From positions 17,005,042 to 17,069,041 of the forward strand of contig NC_079481.1 of NCBI RefSeq assembly GCF_026230105.1: a DNA stretch of 64,000 bases, written 5' to 3'. Of the stretch, positions 22,456 to 33,521 are shown piece after piece. The position numbers and the translations under genes were made by a program. The notes under the pieces are model-generated. The model searched no databases, was not told the origin of the DNA, and saw nothing but the letters and a program-made list of their open reading frames with translations. Origin of the DNA: Diorhabda sublineata. Lineage: Eukaryota; Arthropoda; Insecta; Coleoptera; Chrysomelidae. Position 1 is the first letter of the stretch. Each line of letters begins with the position of its first letter.

Positions 22456-22618
22456 AATAGATCCTGATGATGATGATGAAGACCTTAAGGCATTTGAGGA
22501 ATTGGAAAAGAAACGGAAAAATAATAGAGACGAATTAACTTTGATGGAAAAAGGAAAATTGTTCATTGAGGAAATAGTGCAAAAAGTAGGATTTCTGGGG
22601 ATATTAGCGTGTGCTAGT
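22456..22618 (+). CDS. VMP1: VMP1 exon 5 (residues 215-269)
   Basis: Acceptor AG 22454-22455, donor GTAAGT at 22619; leaves in phase 0. Encodes an acidic run (DPDDDDEDLKAFEELEKK), a charged helix, then KLFIEEIVQKVGFLGILACA. The acidic cytosolic loop after 'ARLSG' and the 'QKVGFFGIL.CAS' helix are both typical of VMP1. Confidence 0.95.
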
Positions 22619-23559
22619 GTAAGTTATCTAATTAACCTCATATAAAAATTAAAGTTTAAAAAATAGGTAAAAATTAACATTTCCACCTATTTCGGTCTTT
22701 ATCAAAATATGATTTGACATTTACATTTGGCGTGATTAAGTATTTCGATCAATAGATCACTTATAACATGAATATATATAAAATAAAATCAAAATACAAA
22801 CCTGTTTTAACGAATCAAATTTTTGCTTAATTCTTACATTTCAAAAATAAATTTTACTCAAATTGTTTAGATCTTTTTTATCATTGTCAGCTTTCTCCTT
22901 CTTATATATGTTAATTCCGTTTCAAAAATTTGTGAATTTTTTAATTAAATATGTTTTTTTTGTTATTTCAAGATTTGTTAATGCAGTTTAATTAGTTTTA
23001 TGGTATTGATGTCTTTTTAATCTAATTTATAAATACTGAGATGTCTGTCCTATGTAAACAGCATCACGATCATTATAAGATTATAATATTTTTATTTTGT
23101 TTTAATGTTATTGTTAATTTGTTGTTAATTAATCAATATTCATAATTAATTTTATTATTTTCTTCCATTTTTATTACGAATTTAAGTTTTTTATGATAAG
23201 AATTGAATTTTTTATTTATGATTTTTGGTACGGCAGTAATGTAATCATCTACATAATGGAAAACGAATGGAATATTTATATTACGCTAAAGGTAATGAAA
23301 TACACGGAAAATAGAATTTTTATAAATTGTTCACATACATAGAAACGACAAAACTATCAATGATAAAAAAGACCCAAACAATTTGGGTGAAACTTATAAT
23401 TGAGATATGACAACTTAAGATGAAAAAATGAATCTGGACTATATTATATTAAATAAATCTTTTGTGATGCATCTTTTGAATATTCCCATTAGATTTGCAA
23501 TAAGTATTTCCAAGATGTAAAGTACATATTCAACATATCACTATAGTTTTGAAAGTTTT
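22619..23559. other. First part of VMP1 intron 5
   Basis: Very AT-rich; no feature supported. Confidence 0.45.
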
Positions 23560-23890
23560 GGCACAATTTTTCTAATTTTTTCTTCATATTCATTTGCATT
23601 GTTTTGTTATTTCTCTATAAATTCTTCTGTTGTCCTAATCTAACCTAACCTAATATCACTCCTGTATTGTTTATTTTCCTTTTGCATTCTCCAATCTTAT
23701 TTCCAAATATATTAAAATTTTAATTTTTTTACGTGTTGTGAGACTCAATTCTAGCGGTTCTTCAAACTACAAAAGAGAGCTGTTAGATATTACTCGGACT
23801 AAATAGCAGGGTTCACTGCCGGGACTTCTTTGAAGGATGAAAAATACTAACTGAAAGGTCGTTGCACGGCTATCCCCTTAGGAACGCGAG
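23560..23890 (+). repeat. Inverted partner of the 1-330 repeat, with LINE RT tail
   Basis: Matches 1-330 in opposite orientation over some 320 bp with indels. Plus-strand coding scrap at 23745-23890 gives TQF, a stop, then RFFKLQKRAVRYYS, the same LINE tail as at 1-150. Two stops and a frameshift. The two copies flank the first 23.5 kb of the window. Confidence 0.6.
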
Positions 23891-25155
23891 CACTACCTTT
23901 ATCTACCGACTCCACGTTCAGAATTAGTTAAGGGCTCAATATTTTGCAATGCAAAAAAATGCACAATCACTTGCCAATTGAAATCAAATCGATATAATCT
24001 TTTCCCTCATTTTGCAATAATTTGAGGGCATATTTACTGAAAAGTGCCTTCTACTCTGTGAACGACTTCTTTCTAATAATAATATTTAATTCTTGGCATG
24101 CTGCATACTGCTTTAATTTTGGCTATGAACTTATGTACTAATTATTGCCTATCACTATTACCTATAATTTTGTTATTTATTGTGGATTTCTTCTGTATAT
24201 TAAAATTTCATTTCATTTGCATCTTTATTCAGTTATTTTTATGTTGGCTCTTTATTTTTTACAAGCTTTTGTCTACAAATTGTAAGAATTTTTAGACAAT
24301 AATGAATTTCTCTCTCTCTCTCTCTCTCTCTACTCTAAATATCCTTTTTTTAAGTTCTCTTTTCTTCTTTTTTCTTGAATTCAATCCTGTTAATATTAAT
24401 ATTTTTATTTTTCCTTTTAATTCCTTATCTCTTTAAATTCTTCATTTTCTTTCAAAATATTTTGTTTCACAATTTATCTTTATTTTCCAAATTTTATGCA
24501 TAATTCTCTTCTGATCTTCCATATTTCTTACTTATCATTTCTTTAAATCGTTCAATTTTTTTTATTGTATATTTTTAACAATGTCACTGTTATCTCGACT
24601 TTGTTGCTTCTAATATAATTCCTAGTCTCGAATTTTAATATTTAAATTTATAGATTATATCAAAATTATACAAATTATTTTGTCAAATAAAATGGAAATG
24701 TAATTAATTAATTAATTAAATTTTTGTTGAGTTTCTCTTTATTTATGGATCCTCGCATTGACTTGTTATGAAAAATTCGTCTATAACTATTAAAAATTTA
24801 AGTTTTCGAAATCGAATTTCTATTAATTGTTAACAAAAATGGAAAGAAAATATCAATTAACCGATGTCAGTCCTCATAATTTAAAGTCTTTTTACTTCCT
24901 TATTACTACACAAATAAAAGTAATTTTCACCAGAATGATATCAAATACTATTTTAAATTTAATTGAGTCTTATTAAGATATTTTTATTTTTCATACAGCC
25001 TCACACATGTTTTTTATTCGTTTTTGAATTACCGTGGTATTTTTGCAACTGAACTTTTTGCATTAAAATGTGCTCCATCCGAAAATTCTATGGCATTATT
25101 TTTAAACAGTATGGATTTAAAAATTTTGTTGCAAACTAAATTTTTCATTTTTCAG
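23891..25155. other. Rest of VMP1 intron 5
   Basis: Contains a CT dinucleotide repeat at about 24308-24331. Otherwise AT-rich with no supported element. Acceptor TTTTTCAG ends at 25155. Confidence 0.5.
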
Positions 25156-25584
25156 ATTCCAAATCCCCTGTTCGATTTGGCTGGTATAACTTGCGGACAT
25201 TTCTTAGTACCATTCTGGACATTCTTCGGAGCTACCCTTATAGGAAAAGCTGTGATAAAGATGCACATCCAAAAAATGTTTGTGATAATAGCATTCAACG
25301 AAACCTTGATAGAAACAGCCTTAGATTGGCTCAAATTAGTTCCTTTTGTAGGAACAAAGTTACAAGTACCATTTAAGTCCTTTTTAGATGGACAAAAACA
25401 AAAATTACATAAAAACTCAGCCAAAAATATTTCAGAAGGTGGCGGCAACGTATTAGGCTCTATTTTTGAAAAATTTGTCATTGCAATGGTATTATATTTT
25501 GTTATTTCTATAGTGAATTCATTCGCGCAATCTTATCATAAAAGAATACACAAAAAAAAGAATATTAAAGCTAGTAAAAATTGA
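25156..25584 (+). CDS. VMP1: VMP1 exon 6 and stop (residues 270-411)
   Basis: The last coding exon enters in phase 0 and ends at TGA 25582-25584. It encodes IPNPLFDLAGITCGHFLVPF, then WTFFGATLIGKAVIKMHIQK, an amphipathic loop with DGQKQKLHK, and the final membrane helix (VIAMVLYFVISIVNSFAQSY) with a Lys-rich cytosolic tail. The 'FDLAGITCGHFLVPFWTFFGATLIGKA' region is the second half of the VTT domain and is almost invariant. The frame is open upstream to 25024, but that part is intronic. AATAAA hexamers follow at 25719-25724 and 25730-25735. Confidence 0.96.
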   Translation: MPNPLFDLAGITCGHFLVPFWTFFGATLIGKAVIKMHIQKMFVIIAFNETLIETALDWLKLVPFVGTKLQVPFKSFLDGQKQKLHKNSAKNISEGGGNVLGSIFEKFVIAMVLYFVISIVNSFAQSYHKRIHKKKNIKASKN

Positions 25585-25718
25585 ATATATAAAAATTAAT
25601 GATCATGAAATGTTATTAAAAAAGTCAAAACATTTGTATTGGTAATGGTGATTATTTTCAAATTTTATGTTCATTATGTTTAAATTGATATAGAAACAGG
25701 GGATCTTAAAAAAATATC

Positions 25719-25735
25719 AATAAATATAAAATAAA
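25719..25735 (+). terminator. Candidate VMP1 polyadenylation signals
   Basis: Two AATAAA hexamers about 135-150 bp past the stop codon. The position fits a short 3' UTR. The region is so A-rich that chance hexamers are likely. Confidence 0.4.
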
Positions 25736-25739
25736 AACA

Positions 25740-27165
25740 TTAACCCAAAATCTATAAAAAGTCTACTCAAATTTCAAACGAATTGGCTTCTCACTAGCTG
25801 GCAAAAATTAATAAAATATAGATAAAAATTTTGTTTTTAATATTAAAACTCTTTTAATTAAAACATTCATATTTGAGTATGCTTAAATGACTTGAGTCAT
25901 TTAAATGGACAAATCCTTATATTATTTATGATTCCACCCTGAACTTTATATTAATAATTCCTTTTATACCTTTATAATTTGAAATGCAGGATTTTTCAAA
26001 ATTAAATTTGGTTAATAAACAATCTAGAAATTTATGTTGATTTATTTATGTTATAGTTGAATCAAATCTTACAAAAACAAATATAGATTGCTTGAATCTT
26101 ATCCCAAAACAAACGAAATACAAACTCTTTTCGAATGGTGCTGCGGGTTGAGGGCTCAAAATAAAACTTTCTAAGAGTTGTTTATAAAGCCAACTATAAT
26201 TCAAACATTGATGTAGATAAAGAAGGAAACAAAAAATTGTGAAATTAGAAGTGAAACAATAATCAGATAGTGTAACAATATAAATATCTATACATGTTTA
26301 TATAAATGAATTAGGACACACTGTATCTAAGACAAACTATATAACGAAAACAAATGAGAACATCGTTGTTAAAAACAGAAGAACAATGAAAAAGTCATGA
26401 AAAGAATTTTTATAATTGAATATATTTTTTATGTTCTAGATAACCATATTCATGCTGGTATATTCTGGATTTCAACTAATTATTTTTTATATTGTTGATA
26501 AGTGTCCGCCCACTATTATTTACATTATTTAAATTATTTACAAAAAAGCTTTAATAGTGTCATACAAGAATCACGTGAGATATACAGATATATGATGCCG
26601 TCAATCCGTTTCAGTGCGCATATTCTTGTTTTTCATGGTCCTAGTATGGTTGTGGTATTGTATGGTGTAGTGGGTAGACAACTTAGCTGCAATCAATTGT
26701 TTGTGAGAATCTAATGAAATAGATAAGTATAGTTATTGTAACTGGATAATATTATTGTGATGACGTACATACCAAATTTCCACCTTAATCACACATAAGC
26801 GGTCCTGATCTAATATGAACTTTTACGAAGTCATGCCGTTGCTGTAATGGGATAGTGGCAAATTTAAGCACCAAAGTGTACTAACTTTAATATATTTCCG
26901 AACTTTCAAATATTTATGTATCCTTAGTCTGGGATTAAAATTATGTTAAAGTACAATATAAGTATATGTATGAAAGTTAATAATAATAAAAATTACCTAC
27001 ATTAATTAGTTATTAATTTGTTATGTTATGATTTTGTTATATATTTTAAAAAACACTTTGGCTTGCCACAATCCCACTATGGAAACGCTCATAATCTAGC
27101 TGGTAAAGACTTCTTTCCAATTCGTTCCAAACTTTCCTATATTTATCTTCACCTCTTCTTCCTTA
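25740..27165. other. Intergenic, nothing recognised
   Basis: About 1.4 kb of AT-rich DNA past VMP1; a short plus frame at 26502-26714 has no family resemblance. Confidence 0.45.
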
Positions 27166-27500
27166 TCACTAATTTTTTACTCTTTTCAGTAAAGCACTGT
27201 TGGTTGAATATGTTTTTTATTAACTCTAGTTTTCTCTGATATTAATAATAATTTGGAAATTAACATTGCTTGGCTTGCTTCCCTTTCCATTCTTTTTTCA
27301 ATTGTAATTGTTATCCCCATATATTCCAATTGGGTTACCTCCTGTAAATAGTATTCTTTTCCATTCTCCACTTTTTTTGATAAATTTCTTGTTTCTCTTT
27401 ATAAATTTTCTTTCATTACCATATATTTCGTTTTCTGCTCATATATATGTAGTGCGTGTTCCCTTGTTAATACTTCAAACTTAGTTAGGACGTTGGATAT
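27166..27500 (-). pseudogene. LINE reverse-transcriptase fragment
   Basis: One minus-strand frame with a single TAA reads FEVLTREHALHIYEQKTKYM, VMKENL, stop, then VENGKEYYLQEVTQLEYMGI and IQPTVLY. This is the RT thumb region: 'Gl.in..KTKyM', 'F.YLG..I', 'RP..LYG.E'. The palm with the catalytic Asp pair is absent. Similar in type to the LINE at 6390-7785 but not the same copy. Confidence 0.65.
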
Positions 27501-28739
27501 TTGGTCTAATTCAAAACACTGATACGTTAAATAATTTGGGATGATATATAATTTAATTTCTAGCAATCTATTTAAAAAGTACTTGATTACAATATCTAAA
27601 AACACTGCGATCCAAAATAAACGCATAATGTGTGTTTTAACTTAACATCTTGATTTTGTCTGTCTTAATGAAATTCGTTTAAGCTTCCAGTTATAGATCT
27701 ACATAATCCTACTTCTATTATGTTTTAGTAACAAATTCTTCTTCTCCTCTACCATATATTTTACTGTTCCAATAATGTTCCATTGGGTGTATCGCTCGCC
27801 TGGACGTCTATATACTTTCTAAGACCAAAACGACCAAACGTGACCTACCATTTCAGTATTGCTGTTTCCGTTGATTTGATGTTGAAAGCAAACCAGATGT
27901 GGTTCTAATTGTGTCAACCTTCTTCGCACTGCAGTTTGATCATTGTCTATGGAAAATATTTCACTATCGTGCAGTGCTTGTAAAAATCTTGAATATTTAT
28001 TGTACTTTATGGCGGCCTTCACCACCTACTCTTTATTACTGGTCTCTCAACATCATGCCTGTATACTGAGTACAGTAGATTGTACAGTTCAAGCCAAAGT
28101 AGTATTTGTATTATGATAGCACCACATTCCTTAGCCGAAATATTTTCTTATCACGTGGGATTTAGACCTTTTAAATCTAACCAAACTAGACATTGCCTCT
28201 ATCAACGTACAAAACAAATTAACCACAGAAATCTGCGGAAAAATTCCTAGTGAGCTGAATTTTTGTATACACCTTTATTGAAGAGTTGGAATGAAGATGT
28301 GGAAAATCGCCTTCGATATCGTACCAGCTAAAAAAGTTATAAAGGATGCGAAAATCAGTTTTTCGCAAATATCTCTCGATCTATTGCTCGGAGGTCAATA
28401 GCGGTTATCATAAAAATTGTTCCTAGTAGAATTATCTACAAAAAATGTCTGTTACATTTTTCTGTGAAATTAACCCTTTCGCTGATAAAGCGACTAGACT
28501 ATACGGTATTGTATAGGGTAGAACAAGACGTAAAATGTATTGCTTTTTAATATACTTATCTTATAGAGGTTTAAGAACTTTAGTAAAATCTACTATAATT
28601 TATTCAAATGACCTACATTGGCACACTCCAAACGACAGCTTTTTTTTATGTAAAAAGCAAGCACAAGTGAGTAAACTCTTTAACACTAATTCTAGTAGTG
28701 CCTGCCGTTTGGATATGCCAGGTAGTAGTGCTCGATAAA
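27501..28739. other. Intergenic, nothing recognised
   Basis: Several short ORFs without family resemblance; no repeat boundaries found. Confidence 0.4.
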
Positions 28740-28985
28740 GACGTGCCTTGGTAGTTCATTCCACAAGCCTATACTTGTCCAAAGTAATAAGTCCCGATCA
28801 ATTAATTTTCTGGGTGTCTGCGGGCGAAATCGGTGTTCATAATCCTGCCTATCGTGTAGGTCTTGCAAAAACTGTTCTAGGCGGGATTATGCTAGACAGC
28901 TCAGAAGAGCATTTGCCGTGGTAGTATCGGTAAAACAGAGTCAGGTCGGCAACCTTTTTTCTATGCTCTAAGCCAGTGGTTAGAA
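28740..28985 (-). pseudogene. LINE C-terminal fragment ('YRYYHGKCSSEL' family)
   Basis: The minus strand reads TTGLEHRKKVADLTLFYRYY, then HGKCSSELSSIIPPRTVFAR, then PTR, followed after a stop by text leading to 'LWNELP'. This is the jockey-like tail 'LehRR.vadLslFYRYyhG.Cs.EL....P........R', also present in the longer copy at 44850-46140. It abuts the hAT relic that starts at about 28990 on the other strand. Confidence 0.7.
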
Positions 28986-28987
28986 AA

Positions 28988-29395
28988 ACGTTATATTTCC
29001 ATAAATTAAAATTCTTCTGTAAATCGAAAATATGTATTAATTTCCACCATATTCCCGTCGATGAAATTGTGTCGATTATAACAGATGGGGTCAAAAGTAT
29101 GACCACCGTAGGACAAGAGCTTGTTGCTATTTTAAAAGAAAACATGAATACGAGATACTTATTAACCATTGTATCATTCTCCAAGAACCGCTTTGTGCAC
29201 AAAAATTTGTTATGGAATTAGTGATTACCATTATCGAGTCCATATTAGCTAAAGCTCTTAATGCTTACCAATGCTTATTTGAAATAGAGAATGAGTATGA
29301 GATGTTCTACTTCATTACAAGGTACGTTAGTTATCCAAAAGGGACGTGTTCTATCCCTTTTTCCGAAAATTAAAACATTTTTGTCTGGGCAGCGC
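28988..29395 (+). pseudogene. hAT transposase (GTF2IRD2/ZBED-like), 5' piece
   Basis: The plus strand reads IPVDEIVSIITDGVKSMTTV and LVAILKENMNTRYLL, then after frame breaks 'EPLCAQKFVMELVITIIESI', NAYQCLFEIENEYEMFYFIT and RYVSYPKG. This is the domesticated-type hAT order seen in GTF2IRD2/SCAND3/ZBED5 proteins: '..SI.TDGA.SM.G...G......', 'H..iHqEaLc.K.....V......iN.i...', 'L....eDv.yfteVRWLSRG'. Broken by frameshifts and then interrupted by a LINE. Confidence 0.6.
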
Positions 29396-29399
29396 AACA

Positions 29400-30095
29400 A
29401 GCATTTTTCAAGCAGATGGATTCCGGGATACACCGGAGCGAAGGGAAATGATATAGCTGATAAACTCTCTAAGGTGAGGGATGACAAGGTTTTTATGGGA
29501 CCTGAACCCTTTTGTGGTGTCAGCTACAGAACAATGGAAAAACCACTAGAAAAGAAAGTAGATAGGATCAAAACAATTGTCGAGACAACCTACAAGAGCT
29601 GAGACAGGCAAAGACTCTTCTAGGAAACTATAACCAGAGTAGATCTGCTGAATGTATCAACCTAAGTAAGAACAATCTACGAATACTAATAGGAGCTCTA
29701 TCGGCGCACTGTCACCTCAACAAACACGCTAGACATAGCAGATAATGCGGCGTGAAGATTTTGTTGCACAGAGGACGAAACCTTTATCCAAATTCCCTCT
29801 AAATGTGAAACACTAATGAATTCTAGAGCAGTACACCTGGGAGCGTATGAAATAGAAGACGAAGATCTCTGGTAATTGAAGCCATCCCACTCTAGACTTT
29901 CTAAAAGGAGTGGGATTAATGGGTTAGATGTAAACATAGGGATTTCCAGTAACACAGCAAGAAAGGGAGACACAATAGATCTTTTGGGTCTCAGTATATA
30001 CGAAATCCCAAATCCATACATACACACATTTATATATAAGAAGGGCTATTACTATCCAGAATTAACAGAAGATCGGTGGATTCAAAACCCTTAAT
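29400..30095 (+). pseudogene. I-clade-like LINE with RNase H end (copy B)
   Basis: The plus strand reads RWIPGYTGAKGNDIADKLSK (RNase H 'W.PGH.G..GNE.AD.LA', catalytic Asp retained), FMGPEPFCGVSYRTM, LEKKVDRIKT and, after a frameshift, the NYNQSRSAECINLS text shared with copy A. Its 3' tail ends near 30090 with the stretch shared with copies A and C. It lies between two halves of one hAT relic, so it inserted there. Confidence 0.7.
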
Positions 30096-30099
30096 TTAA

Positions 30100-30600
30100 T
30101 GGTAGACGTTACGTCTCATCTAACTTAATATTTTTGGTGTTAGATGAAGTAATAACATTCGAAAACAAATTATCCAGTTTTGCTCAGGATTTTGAAAGGA
30201 ACACAATGTTTTACTTTCCATGCCTGTTAAAGCATTGCAAAGAAAATAATTCCTCTATTGATACGCACCATTTTAGAACAATAGTTTCAAATATGAGGAT
30301 AGCATTGATCAACAGGTTTCAGGAATTTTAAAACAACAAAGCAACTTTAGCATTTGTCCAAAATCATCTCAATGCTATATGATATGAGTTAAAATTTTCT
30401 CCTTTGATATTTGAAATTAACATTGGTACCTTTGAAATTCAATTGCTAAATTTAAAAACTTCTGGTACTCTCAATACGAACGTCTTTGTGTTGAAATGGA
30501 AATATTGGAGAAGAAAAAATGTAATCTCAGTTCACAACACAAGTTGTTTGCTTTGAATGACCTGGAGAAGAACGACATTATCATTTTTAACGCTTGAAAT
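30100..30600 (+). pseudogene. hAT transposase, 3' piece
   Basis: The plus strand reads VITFENKLSSFAQDFERNTM, YFPCLLKH, THHFRTIVSNMRIALINRFQ and EF, then a later SSQHKLFALNDLEKNDI-like stretch. This matches the 'v..F..KL.lf..di.....hFP.l', 'Y...i..l...F..RF.dF' region that follows the RW..RG block in GTF2IRD2-type hAT proteins. Together with 28988-29395 it forms one element split by LINE copy B. The C-terminal dimerisation motif was not found. Confidence 0.55.
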
Positions 30601-31219
30601 AGTATTCATAACTCTAACTCCCTTTTTGGTTTTACATATATATACGAATAATATTTTTTAAATATGAAAATTATCAAGAGTTAACTGAAACTCGTCTTAT
30701 GTATGAGAACTTGAAATCATGCTTAAAATTGAAAACAACAAACTTACTCAAACTTTACATGGAGATGCAAGCATATTTTTGGCATTCATAAATATTTAGT
30801 AAATATGAAATTTAATTTTTCTATGACCGTTTTAACCCCCTTTCTCGCACGCATTTTAGTTTTGTGCGGGAAATTAAAATTATGCAAATTTTGACCTTAC
30901 TAGATAGTTTTTTACTTCGGAAGTTATAACTATTGTTACTACAGGTAAATAAATATTTAGTCCATCAAATAAAATTTAAACCTTTTCTAGCTTTTTGTAG
31001 CATTTTTAATTTTTTGAAAATATAAAATAATAAAGATATTTTTTATATTTTAGATATTTTATATCAAACCACCCGGGTTTGATATCAGTTGCTATGACAA
31101 CCCAGGCGTGTAATTGTTACTAAAACGTCAAAGTTGTTCAAAACGTCTTGGAAGTCCGAATAAGTACAATCTTCTTCTAAATTAAACCACATTAAACCGA
31201 ATTCGATACAATAATATCA
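30601..31219. other. Spacer before the Crypton-like ORF
   Basis: AT-rich. From about 31068 the sequence becomes less AT-rich (CCACCCGGGTTTGATATCAG onward) and may be the 5' end of the Crypton-like element. Confidence 0.4.
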
Positions 31220-31684
31220 ATGGATTCATCCGACGAAGAACTTCCCGAAGCCATTTTGAAGGCTGCAAATGAAGCTAATTCCGAGCTGTTACCTGCCAAA
31301 TCCAGACTAAGGTATGAGAAGCAATACGACCATTTTGTTACATGGTGTAAGGAGAAAGGGGCCAAAACTTATAAGGAAGAGGTATTTCTGGCGTATTTTT
31401 CAGACCTAAGTAAGGTTTTGAAATCTAATACTTTATAGTCCCGCTATTCGATGGTAAAAAGTTTAGTAAAAATAAAACAAAATTTGGATATAGGAAACTT
31501 CCTTATGCTAACGTCGTTTCTTAAACAAAAAAATTATGGTTTTCGAACACAGAAAGCGCAAGTTTTTACCAAAGAAGATATATCCAGGGTTATGCTATCT
31601 CCCGATGAGGTATACCTGATGATTAAAGTTTATATTACCATTTGTGATTTGGGGGTAGACTGCCGAAGTTGGGATTTCCCTTGA
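31220..31684 (+). pseudogene. Crypton-like tyrosine recombinase, truncated
   Basis: One plus frame starts ATG 31220 (MDSSDEELPEAILKAANEAN), continues LRYEKQYDHFVTWCKEKGAK and VFLAYFSDLSK, has a TAG at 31436-31438 where relatives usually have Trp (S.TLW), and resumes with YSMVKSLVKIKQNLDIG, FTKEDISRVML and YLMIKVYI. I recognise the N-terminal core-binding domain of Crypton-type tyrosine recombinases, which are multicopy in beetles and other insects. The frame is lost before the catalytic R..HxxR..Y region, so no activity is possible. Confidence 0.65.
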
Positions 31685-32019
31685 GGGGACAATCTGTTCA
31701 TCAACGCACACTTCATTTCATCAAATCCCTTATTTTAAAAAAACAATCCATATTATTTGGATTAGTTTTATAATTGTCTTTTATATGAAGATTCCTTTTT
31801 TAATCTGATGAAATCGGTTCCGACTCATGATATCAGCAATTTGTACCACACTTGCTTGAGCCCAACACATATATGTTCGTGATAAACTAAAAATGGACAT
31901 ATATAAACATATACCTGGAAATTGTTCCATCTCAGTTATTATAAAGGATAATCTTTTATTTGGATTTTTTTAATAGCATTTGTAATCGTATTCGGTTTAT
32001 CGTATTTGAAACTGGTGGG
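31685..32019. other. Spacer, possible Crypton 3' remains
   Basis: No coding signal. The last four bases (TGGG, 32016-32019) are one half of the target-site duplication of the LTR-element derivative. Confidence 0.5.
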
Positions 32020-32072
32020 AGTTACATATGAAGTAACAGCTGATAACATATAATAAATGTGATGACTTCGCG
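32020..32072 (+). repeat. Inverted copy of LTR start (left terminal repeat)
   Basis: 53 bp, perfect inverted match to 35218-35270. It supplies the last 16 codons of the truncated pol frame (after LVFSKLRE). The join point, read on the minus strand, is CGCGAAG, a sequence that also fits the expected continuation of RT (Arg-Glu codons), so microhomology may have guided the switch. Confidence 0.9.
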
Positions 32073-33521
32073 TAGTTTCGAAAAAACAAGTTTTAAAATT
32101 TGAAGGTGTTCTTGAAGTCCGGTACTGAATATTATTATGTCGTCCATATAGACCATACACACTTTATTTTGGAGATCTTTTAAAATTTCATCCATAACAC
32201 GTTGAAAGGTGGATGGCGAGTTTCTTAACCCAAACGGCATTCTTAGAAACTCATAATGGCCGTTATCGACAGTAAAAGCTGTTTTTGGTATGGAATTTTT
32301 GTCCATTTGGATTTGATGAAAACCAGCCCAAAGGTCAATAGTTGAAAAATAGTTTGATCTTCCCAGTTTGTCGAGAATCGAATTAATATTTGGTATCGGA
32401 TATCGATCTGGGATCGTTTTTTCGTTGAGTTTCCGATAATCGATCACTAGACGATATTTTTGTTTCCCCGATTGGTCTGCTTTTTTATTTACTATCCAAA
32501 TAGGGGATGACCATGGTGAAGTTGAGGGCCGTATTATGCCTTTATCCAGCATTTCATCTATCTGGTTATTTATTTCTTGTTTATGAATATAGGGATATCT
32601 GTACGATTTACAATGTATAGGAATTTCGTCGGTCGTTTTAATTTCGTGTTTTGTCCTTGCCGTGAAGGATAATTTATCACCCGGTTTAAAGAAGATGTCT
32701 GAAAATTTTCGAATAAGCTTTAAGATTTCAGCTTTTTCTTCCGCGTTCATATGGTTTGTCCTAATTAATTGTGATATATCGATATGTTTTTTTGATTTAT
32801 TATTGTCTTCGTTATTTAAATTTAGAAACGAATTAACATTAAAGGTATCATAACTAGTTTTTTCAAATGACTCTACCTCTAAAGGTTCTTTAATATTAAC
32901 TGAAATTGTTTGATCTGTTTTGTTTTGGATTTCTACAAGAGCAAATCCGTTTCTGGCATCAGTCAAAATTTGCGGTATATATAATGGTCCTATTTTGCCT
33001 TCATTTATCAATATTTCTCCATTAAAAATAGAAACAGGTAACTTCTTTAGAATTTTTTGTTGTGGTTCTACTGAGAATAATATATTTGAGTTTTCTTTCC
33101 GTTTATATCTGAGAGGTATCTCAGTATTTGGTCCTATTAATTTGTTATTTATAAGATCAATATTAAAGTTCATATTTCTTAAATCATTTAGTCCTATAAT
33201 ACCATCGAAATATTCGTGGAAATCAAATAATAAAAAGGAGATGAAATAGTTTGGATTCTGAAATTCAGGAAATGCTCTAAGTGTTGATTGATATACAATA
33301 TCTCGACTACCCAAAGCTGTCTTAATTTGTGCATTGATTCGATTAACGGAATTTGGATAAGTTTTTTCTATAATATCAGGTTTAATAATTGAACGTGAAC
33401 TACCGGTATCTATAGGTAATTTTAATTTGGGATTATTAATTTCTGTGTAAGGTAATGCGTTTTCTGTTGAAATGTTAATTTCTACTAAGGTGTTCCTTGT
33501 TGGCTCGTTTGGATAAAATTT
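32022..33521 (-). pseudogene. pol: protease and reverse transcriptase, 3' truncated
   Basis: 499-codon open frame entered by a -1 shift from gag. Residues about 34-45 contain LPIDTGSSRSII, the aspartic protease active site (D at residue 38). An RT domain follows from about residue 300: IDEMLDKGIIRPSTSPWSSP, YRLVIDYRKLN, IDLWAGFHQI, AFTVDNGHYEFLRMPFGL and VCMVYMDDIIIF (YMDD at 32139-32150, residue 458). The frame has no internal stop. Native sequence ends near residue 483; RNase H and integrase are absent. By the RT wording it is a 17.6/297-type gypsy relative. The open frame suggests a fairly recent insertion or formation. Confidence 0.85.

Noticed and set aside
25152..25481. 109-codon minus-strand frame
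   Set aside because: Shadow of VMP1 exon 6.
26502..26714. 70-codon plus-strand frame past VMP1
   Set aside because: No family, no splice or polyadenylation context, ordinary length for random AT-rich sequence.
31939..32160. 73-codon minus-strand frame crossing the left end of the LTR element
   Set aside because: Starts in RT out of frame and runs through the inverted LTR into flanking DNA; not a product.
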